A stretch of 64,000 nucleotides of DNA from positions 61,723,183 to 61,787,182 of the forward strand of contig CM036225.1 in NCBI GenBank assembly GCA_020631735.1. The letters run 5' to 3'. How positions within the stretch are numbered: the stretch's first letter is position 1; each line of letters begins with the position of its first letter. The position numbers and the translations under genes are program-made. The notes beneath the pieces are model-generated. The model worked only from the letters and a program-made list of their open reading frames with translations. It was not told the origin of the DNA and searched no databases. Shown here in pieces: positions 1 through 11,299 of the stretch. The DNA comes from Saccharum officinarum (taxonomy: Eukaryota; Streptophyta; Magnoliopsida; Poales; Poaceae).

Positions 1-2313
1 GATTGAGCGTTGCATCTCTCTCATCGCCTTCTGCTATCTCACCTCGGTGTCTCCTCAACTTCTCGATGCTGGTGATGTTTGGGCGACGTAGACCCGCATG
101 GAGACGAGTGGCGTGGGTGGGGTGAGTCGTTGAGAGCAGGTGGAGCGTGCAGAATGGAGCAGGCGCGGGCCGCGGGAGCGGCTTCTGGACGTGGCCTTGC
201 TCCAGACGTTCAGGCGCTAGTCGTTCTGTAAAAAAAACAGATTTATTCTTCCTCAACTTTTAAATCATTTTTTGGCAAGTGAGGTTTTTGGACATCGATT
301 TTATTTGATGTCATGTGCAGCACAGCAAGCATCCTACAAAAAGGGGGTAAATCGGACTTTGTTGATATTTTGGGTAATGCTGACTACAAATATTTTTTTG
401 AAAATTTATCTAGATATTTTTCACAAGGAAAAAATGTGTAAATCATGGAACCAATTTAATAGTTTGCTAAAATCATGCTCCATCTTATGGTACTTATCGT
501 GGACTTATTTGAATCTTCTATGACCCTTTTTTTTACAATGAAAGAAGAATTATATCATATGATAGTGGGGTACATCAACACATTATAAGCACTCTGAATT
601 ACAAAATAGTACCCACGCTGTGAATAGCACAACTCAAAACCTAACATGTTAGATACTTTGCAGTATGAATGACCGCGCAGGCAAACACTCGGCAAATGAC
701 TTGAGAACAAATGCCCAACGAACGACGGACAACATTCCTGTAGGCGGAATTGAGTAACTTCTTCTTTCTGGTGTCTTCCATTCTTCTTCTTCTTTCTGCC
801 ACCGAAGAGTGAGAAAGATTATTCTGAAAATTATTCTCCCTATTCCTTATCGTGGCCAGATCTAACCACGATAAAATGGAGAAGAGACTGGAGTTTTCGT
901 GCTCTTGTTATCTCTGGCCACCCAGATCACATAACAAGGCCTAGTGACACGTACTCTAGTTTTCCTGAATTGTTGTGTATAACTTGTTCTTTTCATTGAT
1001 ACATGTGGGTCTTGTTATCCACACTTCACCCTCCATACTTTTCACACGCCTGTTCGCTTCGCTGAAAAGACAAGCTGAAAAGTACTGTTCAATGATTTGT
1101 TACGAGAGAAAAACACTGTACCTTCATTAAAAGACGGTTGAAAAGACAAGCGAACAGAGATGATCATATATAGAATCAAGTGGCACTTGTGTTCATACTA
1201 AATAGGATCAAGTATGCTATAGTTACATGGCAATTGTGTTATCGCCAAAGTCATTTGAACCTTTATAAAGTTCGAGTCTTCCATGTAGACTAACTGTAAT
1301 AGATAATAAGGGCATCTACCCGTAAATAAACAACAAAATGATATAAGACTCAAATTGTTACAAGTTAGTCACTATAAGATACATCATGATTTTAGGAAAA
1401 TTATAAAACCGTTTCAAAATTCTGAGCTAAAATAATTTTCTATGATTAAACCAGTTTTTAGAAGTTTAAGATTTTATTTTTTTCAGGGAAAATATTTGTA
1501 TATTTATTTGAGAAAAATATTTGTAGTCCGATCTGCAAACCCATGAACTATCAATTAGTCCGAATTAACCCACTCATGGCTATCATGGCGCCACATAGGA
1601 CGACTGACATGTGCCACATTGACCAAAACCACCGTGCGAAAACAAACAGTTTATATAAAAGTTTAGGATGACAAAAATCTAGTTTTATAGATGAAGAAGA
1701 GAAATCGGATGACCGCGAAAGTTGAGGGATCAAATAGACTTTTTCCTAAGTTGAGGGAACAAACCGTTTATACAGGTAATTTTCAGGGCGACGTTTTGGA
1801 TCCGTCAGTGGTCCATGCTGCATAGAAAGGAAGATCAACCACTGTTTAAGTAGAAGATGGAGTCGTTAATTTTGGCGGTCTTCGCGAAGTACGGATGGTG
1901 CTTCGGGAATCGGATTGCGGACTAGTTTGTTTTCCTTGTTTGCTTTGCTCACTAGCTGGGTTGAAGTTGGTTTTTACTTTTGGTTTGCAAGCCTTATGGC
2001 TTTGATGATTTGTATTCTCGACGATCAGCTGTATACCATCTACGGATGATAGAGACCGGAACTTTGTTCCATTATCTTTCAAAAATCTATTCTTGTCCTC
2101 AAAATTGAGAACAGTATAATCTCTATTAAAAAAAGAAGCACAACAATCTCTATTCTAAAATTATATTTCTCTACGCAGTGTGTATCCTTCTTCCAATCGC
2201 ATTTCACTCTGAAATTTCATTCTTATCGTCCATGGAATCTTGAAGAATTTCAAGTTTGATCCCCGACCAATCACGGCATTTGCCTTTCATCATCGATCGT
2301 CACCAAATAAAGT
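1..2313. other. anonymous intergenic DNA
   Basis: No ORF here has recognisable protein similarity. The stretch is AT-rich with poly-T and poly-A runs. It contains one small inverted-repeat MITE (1050-1157). Around 1690-1760 it carries a phrase about a gene-like 'gcgaaagttgaggga' motif that recurs near 39810-39895, which suggests a dispersed repeat of unknown class. The last part (about 2100-2313) probably includes the 3' flank of the minus-strand HKT gene. Confidence 0.5.
1050..1157. repeat. small MITE with 10-bp terminal inverted repeats
   Basis: The segment starts with ctgttcgctt and ends with its exact reverse complement aagcgaacag. Between them lie the words 'gaaaagacaagctgaaaa' and 'agagaaaaacactgt'. 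Related copies lie at about 34186-34284, 47430-47528 and 55785-55905, so it is a dispersed non-autonomous DNA element. The superfamily is not determined; a hAT-like origin is possible. Confidence 0.6.
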
Positions 2314-4162
2314 TCACCTCCTGCGTCGCTGTCCGTGGAAGCCTTTGAGCCTCCCGTAGAGCATGAGGAGAACAAGGAGCAGCTTCCCCTGGTCGCTCCA
2401 CCACCCGGAGAAGCTGTACGGCTTGTCATGGCAGGCGGCGGTCGCCTCCGCCGCGCCGGTGGCAGCCTCGAGCAGCTGTAGCCAGTGGACAGCCCCACGT
2501 TCCCATAAGCACTGCACGCATGCAGGAATCCATATGTCAGTTTCAGAAGCTCCTGAATTCCTGATGAGTGATGAGGAAAATATATATGCTTTGTGAACTG
2601 TGATTGTGATGTTCGTCGATCGTGCATGTACACCTCACCTCATCACCTCGAAGATTACGTTGAACGTGGAGAAGTTGAGCGGGTCGCCGGTGATCGATCG
2701 CCTCTCGGTGATGCAGGCGAGCATTACCGCTGCGGCGTTGCAGGCCAGCGGCGATAGCAGCATGCTGTTCAGTGACAGTCTCCTCTCTTCTTCTCCGCTC
2801 CATCCCTGCATTCCGGTTCTCCGGCGCCGCTCCTTTTCCTTTCGCCACCGTCGTCGTGCACCGAGAAGAATGTCGCCGACGCCGGGATGCACCTGAAAGT
2901 CGTCGGTTGGCATGCAAAATCTGTCAATGATCGAACAACATGTTGTCGCATAGTATGCTTCAATTTCGCGCGGAGGAGCGTGACTGACATCATGGCGAGG
3001 AAGAGCACCAGCACGGCCGGCGCGACGAGGGAGCAGTCGACGGAGTTCTCCCCGGCCTGCCGCACGTTCACGGCCATGAACACGGCGTTGGTGACCTTCT
3101 CGCCGGCGGTGAGCCCGCGAAGACCGCGGAGTTCCAGTTCAGGCAGCAGAGGAGCGCCGCGGCGGCGGCCGCGACGACGACCACCGTGGCGGCGAGGGAC
3201 GCCGCCCGCGGGCCGGACGGCAGCAGGTGGCCGAACCCCGCCGCCGCGGCGCTCTTCTCCATGTCCATGGGCACGAGCTCCTCGACGGGTCCTCCTCGCT
3301 CGGTGAACAAGAACAACGCCCTCGCTAGCCCTCTCGTGGCGCCTACCACCAGCCTGAGGAACACCGGGAGCAGCGTGCTGCCGGCGAGGATCTGTGCCGC
3401 CAGCAGCAGGAGCAGGCCCCGGTTCGCGGCGAACACCGCCATGCTCTCGTTCGTCGGAGCAGGCCGCCGTTGGTGACGAGACGGTGGTGGACACCGAGAA
3501 GAGCGCGTTGATGCGCTTCCTCGCCAGCACGTCGCGCGCGGTCGGGACGGTGGCGACGTACGCGAACACCAGCACAGAGCCGACGACGAGGATCGCGGCC
3601 ATGTAGGCCGAGACCACGAGCGCTAAGCTTCTGACGGAGCGGCAGCTCTCCTTGCGATCACCACCATCGCCGACGAATCCGCAGACGGAGCTGCTGCCGG
3701 ACCATTCGCCTCCTCGAGATCCGGCCCCGGCTCGTCGCAGACGGCGGCCGCCATGACCCTGCCGTCGTGATCTTGATGGTCGCGCTGCTGCTGTCGTCGC
3801 TTGCGCGACGACTCGAGGACGAGGCCGAGCAAGGAGACGAACATCTCGCTGCCGAGGAGCATGAGGAGGGTGAGGACGACGAGCTGGGCGCTGGAGAGGT
3901 CCTCCATCTCGACGGTGGCTAGTCCGGTGACCGTGACCGCGGACGTCGACATGAAGAACACGTCGACGTAGCGTGGATGGTACCCGGGCTTGCTTGGCTT
4001 GAGGAGGACCAAGGCGAGGGAGCCGAGCAGGTCGACGGCGAGGAAGTAGGACAGGTGGAGCAGCAACGGGGTGAGGTGGAAGGCGATGAGCCGGCAGACG
4101 AGCACCGATGAACTGACGGCGTGTCTCGCGGCGCTGGCCAAGACATGGAGCCGAATAGGCAT
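2314..4162 (-). pseudogene. HKT-family Na+/K+ transporter (HKT2-like), three exons, several frameshifts
   Basis: HKT/Trk-type plasma-membrane cation transporter of plants. Exon 1 (4162-2989) starts [14 protein letters not shown] and contains the first pore loop ([18 protein letters not shown]), then [17 protein letters not shown], the second pore region [24 protein letters not shown] and the third pore region [17 protein letters not shown]. Exon 2 (2892-2639) holds [16 protein letters not shown] and ITERRSITGDPLNFSTFNVI. Exon 3 (2511-2314) holds [17 protein letters not shown] and [16 protein letters not shown]. Introns of 96 and 127 bp have GT..AG ends and match the usual HKT gene structure. 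The residue in the first selectivity-filter position appears to be Gly, as in class II HKT2 proteins; this rests on remembered alignments. The reading frame breaks about five times (near 3680, 3460, 3115, 2795 and 2450). At 3115 one G of a run seems missing. Either the gene is dead or the assembly has indels. Confidence 0.85.
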
Positions 4163-6262
4163 TGGAGGTGGTCGTCGAGACCTCTTGTTTCAAACTTTCA
4201 ATGGAAAACTACTTACTTTTACTGGTACTAATACATACGGAATTTAGTACAAGTGATTACTGATCTCAATGGGTGGTGTATATAACTATATATACAACTT
4301 AGCTTGATAGAGCAGTGATCATATGGAAATGCAACTGTTTCAGCCAGCCCATTGGCTTTAGAGAGAGTGGTGAGGAGGAGGACATGTGTGCAAGTGTAGC
4401 ATGGCTCAGGCACCTTTCAGAACTTAATGGCATGCCTGCAGATGGAGCACGCCGTAGTGCGTGGGATGAGATGAGATGCCTGAATACACGCGAAACTACT
4501 ACGCACAGCACGGAAAAGAATGGAGAAAATCCAAGCCTTTTGCACATGCGTACAGGCAGCGTACGTGTGGTGAGCCTTTGCCCAACCGTCTGCCACGGCG
4601 CCGAGGGCAGCCACGGCCAGATCAGCTAGGCAGGCGGAAAGGCAGCCGGCTGCTCCTAGAGGGCAGGCGAACCCCAACCACTAGTAACTGAAAGCTTCTG
4701 GCAAGTGATACTGATATGATACGCCGGCGTCGATCGCCAGCAAATGAAGCAGTGGCCTATGGCTAGCTACTACGCTCCAGAGACCAGAGCTTGCGATAGC
4801 GAGGCAGCCGGAGAGACGCGGCTGCAGGGGCCAGGACCATCATCGTCATCTCCGTCTCCATGCATGGACACGTTCGAAGAGCATGCTTAGCTAGGGGTTT
4901 GGGGGCAGCGTTAGCGATCGAGGAATAGATTTCATTCAGTGCCTCCACTTGGTGTCATATGGCCGCACGCGGCACGCGAGGCAAGTCCTCTGCATTTGGC
5001 GTCAGATTGCCGTTGCCTTTGAACACGTCTTGCGTCGATGGTGACATTTGGCGCGTGCGATCAGATTCATGGCCAGGAACCCGGGAAGAGTTGCGTAGCT
5101 ATGGTGGATGCCATGCTCCCAAGGGACACCCGTGTGGACATCCTCGGTTCCTTGCCAACAATGGTACACAAGACGACGCATAGTAATTGCGCACGAGCGC
5201 CAACTTACAGGCCTATTTGGCAAGCTCTAGCTAGCTCCATTAATTTCTTTGAGGTGGAGCTATGGATATGGCTATTGGTTTGAAAAACTATTTTGTTAGT
5301 ACTAATATATCAACCGTGCTCTTTTGTGTAGACTAGAATCTTAAGAGATACTCCCCCACCCCCCACCCCCAAAAAAGGAATCAGAGACCTTAAAACTTAC
5401 CGCGAATTGCAGCGCTCCCCGTGCTTCAGGAGCGTTCAGGCCCCGGTGTGCCGACACATGGTCTCGTCGTTTTTTCAAACAAGACCTCTACATTGTGATA
5501 AATCAACCCGCCGTCCATCCAGCAAAGGAATGCGTTTATATGATTTATGTCTGGACCCTTAATCTAAAGTTTATTTCAATACAAAGGAGAGAAAATTGAG
5601 CGTTCTTGTATTTTTTTTTGCAAAAAAAAGCTCCGCACATGATTTTGCAAAGGACCCCTCGAGACCCTAGTCCCAGCCCCAACCCTAGCTTCCCCTCATT
5701 TCTTTCTCGCATCTCTCTCTCCTCTCCACCGCCGTCTCCACCGCCCCTCGCGTCTCGCTGGATGCAGCCTGAGACCACGCGCTAGCGCGGCTGCGACATG
5801 CCGGCATTCCGCGGATTGTGCCTGGGCTATGCAAGTGAGGAGAGGAATCCAACGGCGTGGTGGCTCTCATGGTGGCCACTTCGCTCCCCTTTGTGGTTCT
5901 TTGTCCCATCGCCTCCTTCCTCTCTCTTCTTTATCATCTCTCCTCCGGGCGCTTTCTCGCATGGGAGCACCACCGGTGGCCGCTCCATGTGAATCTCAGT
6001 CATGGTTGTCGGATCTGCGACAAGCGCCACCGGATCCATGCTGGGAGATGGGCTGCCACTCCTGTCATGGCGAGTTGTGACCGTGTGCACCGGCGGCATC
6101 GGCGCGAGCAGCAGCCGGCCGTTGCGGAGAGGTAACCTACGTCTTCCTGACTCTCTGCATCGCCCAAGAGTGTCCATGAATCACTCCATTTGGGGCAACT
6201 GGCCATTGACGAGGCATGTGCGGCAGCTGCACACCATGTGTTCGCTTCATAGCATGACCCAT
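4163..6262. other. intergenic DNA without recognised gene
   Basis: No protein similarity was recognised. A plus-strand stretch (about 5620-6180) has the look of a cereal transposon or promoter/5' region: 'aaccctagcttcccc', pyrimidine-rich runs and GC-rich codon-like text. No frame is convincing, however. A C-rich run lies near 5351-5370. The 4163-4260 part is the immediate upstream flank of the HKT gene. Confidence 0.45.
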
Positions 6263-6746
6263 TGTTGGTTTGATCTCCCTACCAGGCTGGCCCAACGACC
6301 ACTTGGGCCTTGACCTCGTGCCCTGATCGGGGGTGCCCAGCCCATCCATGGCTGGCGGGCCCCCATCACACTGCGTAATAAATAGAGGTGAGGGCCGACG
6401 GTTCTCAGTATGAGGTTCACCATGAGCCACTCCGCCCCACCGACAAACCCTAACACCGATCTAAGTGAGGGGCGCAGCCAGCGACGGGAAGCACCGCCGC
6501 CACTGCACTGCGTCGCCATCGAACTCCATTGCACCGCCTTTCTTCCTCGACCGACGCTGCCCGTGCGCAAACCTACACCGCCGAACGTGATGGCGGCCAC
6601 CGGATCCTCCTCCAAGAACTCCGATGGTCTGTGTACCTCACACCTCTCTCTCCCTCTCTGAGATCTAGTAGTTTTTATACTAGGATGTGACTATAATGAG
6701 TTGTACCCGGCTAGATCTACTGCTATGTGATCCTATTTTCCTAACA
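6263..6746 (+). repeat. left LTR of the copia element
   Basis: The 484-bp LTR runs from TGTTGG to CTAACA. An 'aataaatagagg' TATA-like word lies near 6376. It matches the right LTR along its full length, with scattered, mostly transition differences. A diverged relative lies at 62680-63174. Confidence 0.93.
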
Positions 6747-6747
6747 C

Positions 6748-6760
6748 TGGTATCGGAGCC
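6748..6760 (+). other. copia primer-binding site (initiator tRNA-Met type)
   Basis: tggtatcggagcc lies one base after the left LTR. It corresponds to the common plant copia PBS tggtatcagagc, with one change. The same arrangement occurs at 63176. Confidence 0.85.
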
Positions 6761-6763
6761 AGG

Positions 6764-9640
6764 TGAAGCGCCCCTGGTTAACCAGGAACTCAAATATGAT
6801 ACAATACTAGTCTCAGGATGCTAGTAACACATTTATTACGTCAAATAGGTCTCATTGCAGTAGTCTCGACAAGCGTGGACAATGAAGACATGCCACGATT
6901 AAAAGTAATCACAACACAATACAGGTCCAATAGACCCAGAAAGAGGTCTCGCTAATACATATCATATGAAGGATCCTAATGCCACAGGCTTAGTTAGGTG
7001 CAGACACGACCTTATTTGTACGCCACGTCAGGGTTGAAGTCCGAATCTTCCTCTATTCAACAAAGCAAGGGTGAGTATAAAGTACTCGGCAAATCCAATC
7101 TTACCCTACAGAATGGGATAACAGTATATGCATATGGGTAAATCAAGGATAATGCTTGGTTTATTTGCATAAAGCTATCTTTTTACACATGTATGGTTTC
7201 ATTTATAAATACCTTTACAAAAGACATATATTTTTCATATATAATAGTATTTCTGAAAAAGGGGTTGATCACAATTTTAGGTGTTTCTGAACCTTCTGTT
7301 CCTGCAACATATGGCAGACAACCATTCATTTCTAAAATCTCACCCACTCTCAAGTTTTCACTCATCGCAACCTATCTAGTTGTTGAAACCAAACCATAAA
7401 TCGTCCGATACCACGGACACGGCTATCCGGATAAATTTTACACTCTGCAGAGGTTGTACACTTTCACCATAAGTAAGATGCTGTAACTTAACACTGTCGT
7501 GTAAGCACAGATCCCTCAAAGTCATTACCCTCCATAGCTAGCACTGACGCTCACCACGGGAACACTGAGACCACATCTCATAATACAATAATTTATAGAG
7601 CTATTTATATTTCATACAATTCCTCAATTCCCACATATATCTCTTATAGCCCTGTTGCACACATGCCTCTAGGTGATTGCCATACCAACTAAAGGGATTT
7701 AGGCTAAGCCTTTCCCATGCAAGGCAAGTGGTTGTATGAAAATGAGTTAGGCAAGATGAATCATCAACTCGGTCATTAATCAAGACAAGGCGGATATCTT
7801 CATGCTTAACCACAAAAGGTACAAGCCCCAACACCACGGCATCCCACAAAAAGAACACCGATCCGCCCTATCTCTAGGGTAATCACCATCTATATCTTGT
7901 TCATTAACCCTTTCATCATATCCACAATTCATTTTCACAACTCGCACCGTTTTTCTTTTAAAATTATTGGGTTTGAGAAGACACAGTAATGAGTATATGT
8001 GATAAGTATCAAATTCTAAGCATACTAAATAATTATATTTTATCACAGCATATTATTTATTCCTAAGTTTGAACAAGACAATTATCAGGTAATATCAATT
8101 TAAGGATGGCTATTCAAACGGGTTTTAGCTAAGCAGCGAAAATACTTTGTACGTATAATCGTACATGTAATATTTAAAACGACTTCTACGGGTTGTATTT
8201 AAAAATAGGATCAACATGCATCAAAGGAGAATAGGCTGGATTTGTCTCCGTCGGCGTCCTCGGCAATCTCCTGCTGACTGTCCGGATCCTCGGCATCGAA
8301 CTCGATATACTCGCCTCCGACGTCCTCGTTCTCTGGCTCGTTCACTCCGTCAGCTAAAAGTATGCAACGAGCGTAACGGACAAACAAGCACAGATAAATA
8401 ATCACATAAATTTAAATGAGCTCTAAAAATCATAAAATTTATATGGGAGATAGATCATGATTTTAGATAAATTTAGAAAGAATAATATTTAATCACGCGA
8501 AAAAGAATAATGCGCGATTAAGGAATGGGTGATCACGTGGGCATTTGGCTTGGCTGGTAGTGCATGGTGTATACTATACATGTGCTATTTGAATGAAGTT
8601 GTAGCTTAGGACCCACACGTCATACACACGTGCATGGGAAGGAAGAGAAAGACAAAGAAGCTAGCAAGAATCTTCTTCTTGCTTCCTGCATGGACGACAC
8701 CATGATTGAGCTCGTCAAGCTTGGGAGTGGCTCGGCACAGGCAAAGGCAAGAAGAGAAAGTAGAGAGGAGACCACAGGGAGAGTGGGAAGATCAAGGGGA
8801 TGCTCATGGGCTGCTCACCTCGTCGTGCGACGACGGTCAAGCCCGGCTCGTGTGTACGGCCGTATACGGTATACGCGAGGCAAGTGAAGCGAGAGCAGAC
8901 AAGCGAGTGACGAGCTAAGCGTGCTGCTATAGGAGAGCAACCTGCCGTGCCTTTTTATAGGCCAGGGAGTGGGGATGTGCCAATAGCTTGCTTGCTTGCC
9001 TCCAATGGCATCGCTGTGGCTGGATGCTTGGGCGGTGTGGCACGTAGCGCGGCGATGGTGCCTAATTTGCATGCATGGTCGGTGCCTAATTTGCATGCAT
9101 GGACGAGCTATCGGTATATGTGTATGTGTGGGTGCACTGCTGACACTTGCTTGTATGCTTGCATGGTAAATGGTAAATGTGGATGTTGCTCTGTTGTGCG
9201 TACGTGAAGCTATGGTGCTCTCTTTGCTCTTGCTGGCTATTGCTGCACACGAAGGAGAAAGGAGAGGCAGGTGGGTCCCATGGTGCAAGCAACGAGGCGA
9301 AGGTGGTGGGGCTAACATGTCGCGGTGGCGCGCAAGCGGCTACGCTCGGCGAGGGGGCCGGGCGTGGGTGCACTACGGCGGCGATGGTGGTGGGGTCGGC
9401 GCACGCGCCGTTGTCAGGCATCGGGCGAAGCGAGAGAGAGGGAGAGAAAGGTGAGGAACGGGCGAGTGATGCCGATGCCATGGAGCAGGATATAAATTGA
9501 AGAGAGGTAATTGGGATGGACGTAAGATGGACAAGATTTAGAAGGATATAGAGTTCAGATGACTTATAGTTTTTGAAATGCATTTGAAAATAATTTTTTA
9601 ATGCGAATGATTTTTGAATGTGATTTTTTGGGATGTTACA
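6764..9640 (-). mobile_element. solo LTR (2877 bp), probably Gypsy type, inserted just after the copia PBS
   Basis: The insert is flanked on both sides by the exact 5-bp duplication ccagg (6759-6763 and 9641-9645). Read on the minus strand it starts TGTAACATCCC and ends GGGGCGCTTCA, so it has TG..CA termini. TGTAACA-type starts are typical of some plant Gypsy LTRs (Tekay-like), so the class is an inference. No second LTR, PBS, pol text or polypurine tract is present, hence a solo LTR. The removal point joins the copia PBS to the copia leader; the leader resembles text after the PBS at 63176. Short ORFs inside are not genes. Confidence 0.85.
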
Positions 9641-9645
9641 CCAGG

Positions 9646-10743
9646 CTAGCATGTAGATCTAGATCTCGGAGATGAAAACCGAAAGAAAAGAGAAAGAGGG
9701 ATCCGATTTTGAATCGGGTCAAAGAAATGAAACCCTAACCCTAACCCTATCCCTAAGGGAAAAGAGGAGGGGACGGTGAAGATGGGGGCTTCCTACCTGG
9801 GGCCTGGCCATCCCGTCATCGTCATCGGCCGTCTCCATGGCCGGCGCGCAGGATGAAGAGCTCGAGCGTGTGGGATGATGGGTGCGCTCCAGCCAGAGGG
9901 CATCGCCCGCGAGGCCGCTCGACGGCGGCACGCTCAGCCTTGGGCGAGCGTGCACGCCGACGAGGGGCCCATGGCGGCGCTGTCATTTCCTACTCTGGTC
10001 GTGACTATGGCGATGCTGCTCAGGTGCGGCGCTAGAGCTAGAGAGGGAGGAGAAGAGAATGAAGTCTAGGGTTCGGGGGAAGAGGCCGCCGAGCCACTTT
10101 GTTCCGCCGAGGAGAACGGACAAACATCGGATCACATCCGATGGCTGACACTGCACAGGCCAAAATCGGCCCAAGCGGGCGAGAGTGCGAGACGGCTTCC
10201 CCGGCCCAGGTTGGGGCCTAGTGCGTGGAGGAGCGCATCGCGAACCGCAGAGCGGACTGACCCGTTTCGCCTAGCGGGCGACAGAGGCCGCTGGGCTGAG
10301 TGCTACAGCTGGGCTGCCGTTGTGCTGGGTCATGGCTGTGGGCTCTGGGCAGGCTGAAATGGCCATATGCATAGTAACAACACAGATTATGGTTTTTTTA
10401 TTTTTCCAGAAACTATTTTCATACTTATTTTGATGAAATTTGTCTAAAGTTTTGATCTCTATTCAATTTTGCACCAACGTGTATATTGTTTAGAGAATAG
10501 ATTAGTAAAGAATGCTTCTGAAAAGTAGATAATTATTGTTTATTCATGTTTTCCGCTGTGTAATTAAAGTTGTTATTTTTATTATTAAATTCGAACCAAC
10601 GGAAGAATTTAATTCTAAAAATGGATATATTTATAGATTATTATAATAATATTATTATTCTGACCAACGTTGATTAATAGCAATATTATGATGTTATTTA
10701 TCAGTTTTTGTCATGCATTAATTCTATTTCTGCCAATAGATGT
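9646..10743 (+). other. copia 5' internal leader
   Basis: This continues the copia internal region. It carries 'gaaaccctaaccctaaccc' and a GC-rich block (about 9860-10080, including 'ctcgacggcggcacgctc'). Both correspond to text at 63320 and 63540 downstream of the second copia LTR. No convincing coding frame was seen. The telomere-like repeats are part of the element and not a telomere. Confidence 0.65.
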
Positions 10744-11299
10744 CCAACGGGCTAGCCCGGCCCGGCCCGGCCCGGCACGCCATCGGGCCGGCACGGCCCG
10801 CTGGGGGTCGGGCCGTTGCAGGCTGCCGTGCCTCGCAGGTCATGCCGAGGCGGGCTTCGTGCCTGACCTACGGCCCAGGCACAACCTACTGGGCCACCGG
10901 GCTAGCTTGAAAGCACCCTGCATGCCGGGCGGCCTGAGGTGTCGCTGCGGCCCGCGAGGCCGCGAGGAGGCAAGGAGCCGGCGGCGCCGCCTGCTGGTGA
11001 GCAGAGGAGCGGGAGGTGGCGGCGGCCGCCGCGTGCTCGCCCTAGAGGTGCTCCGTCGTGCGCTCCCCGGCCTCACCCTGGAGGTGCTCCGCGTGCCGCG
11101 CGCTCGCCAACCTCGCCCTGGGAGGGGCTGTGCCACCGTCGTGCATGAGGGAGTGAGGGGGTGAGAGATAGAGAGAGTAACTGAGTGAGGAAGAGGGAGC
11201 GGCGAGTGCGGCGGCATGAGGATGCAGGCGCTGCGCAGGGATGGGGAAGGGCTACGGCGACATGAGGATTAGGGTTTTGGTGGGGTTGGACTGGGCCGT

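Noticed and set aside
6263..6746. Region taken as a protein-coding GC-rich ORF
   Set aside because: It is an LTR repeated at 18431-18914 with TG..CA ends, PBS and polypurine tract.
8815..9652. Overlapping ORFs of 160-190 codons on both strands
   Set aside because: They lie within the solo LTR at 6764-9640, are low-complexity, and have no domain.
9731..9755. Telomere-like aaccctaaccctaaccct
   Set aside because: Only about three units, inside the copia leader, and similar text follows the PBS of the second copia at 63240-63330. It is not a telomere.
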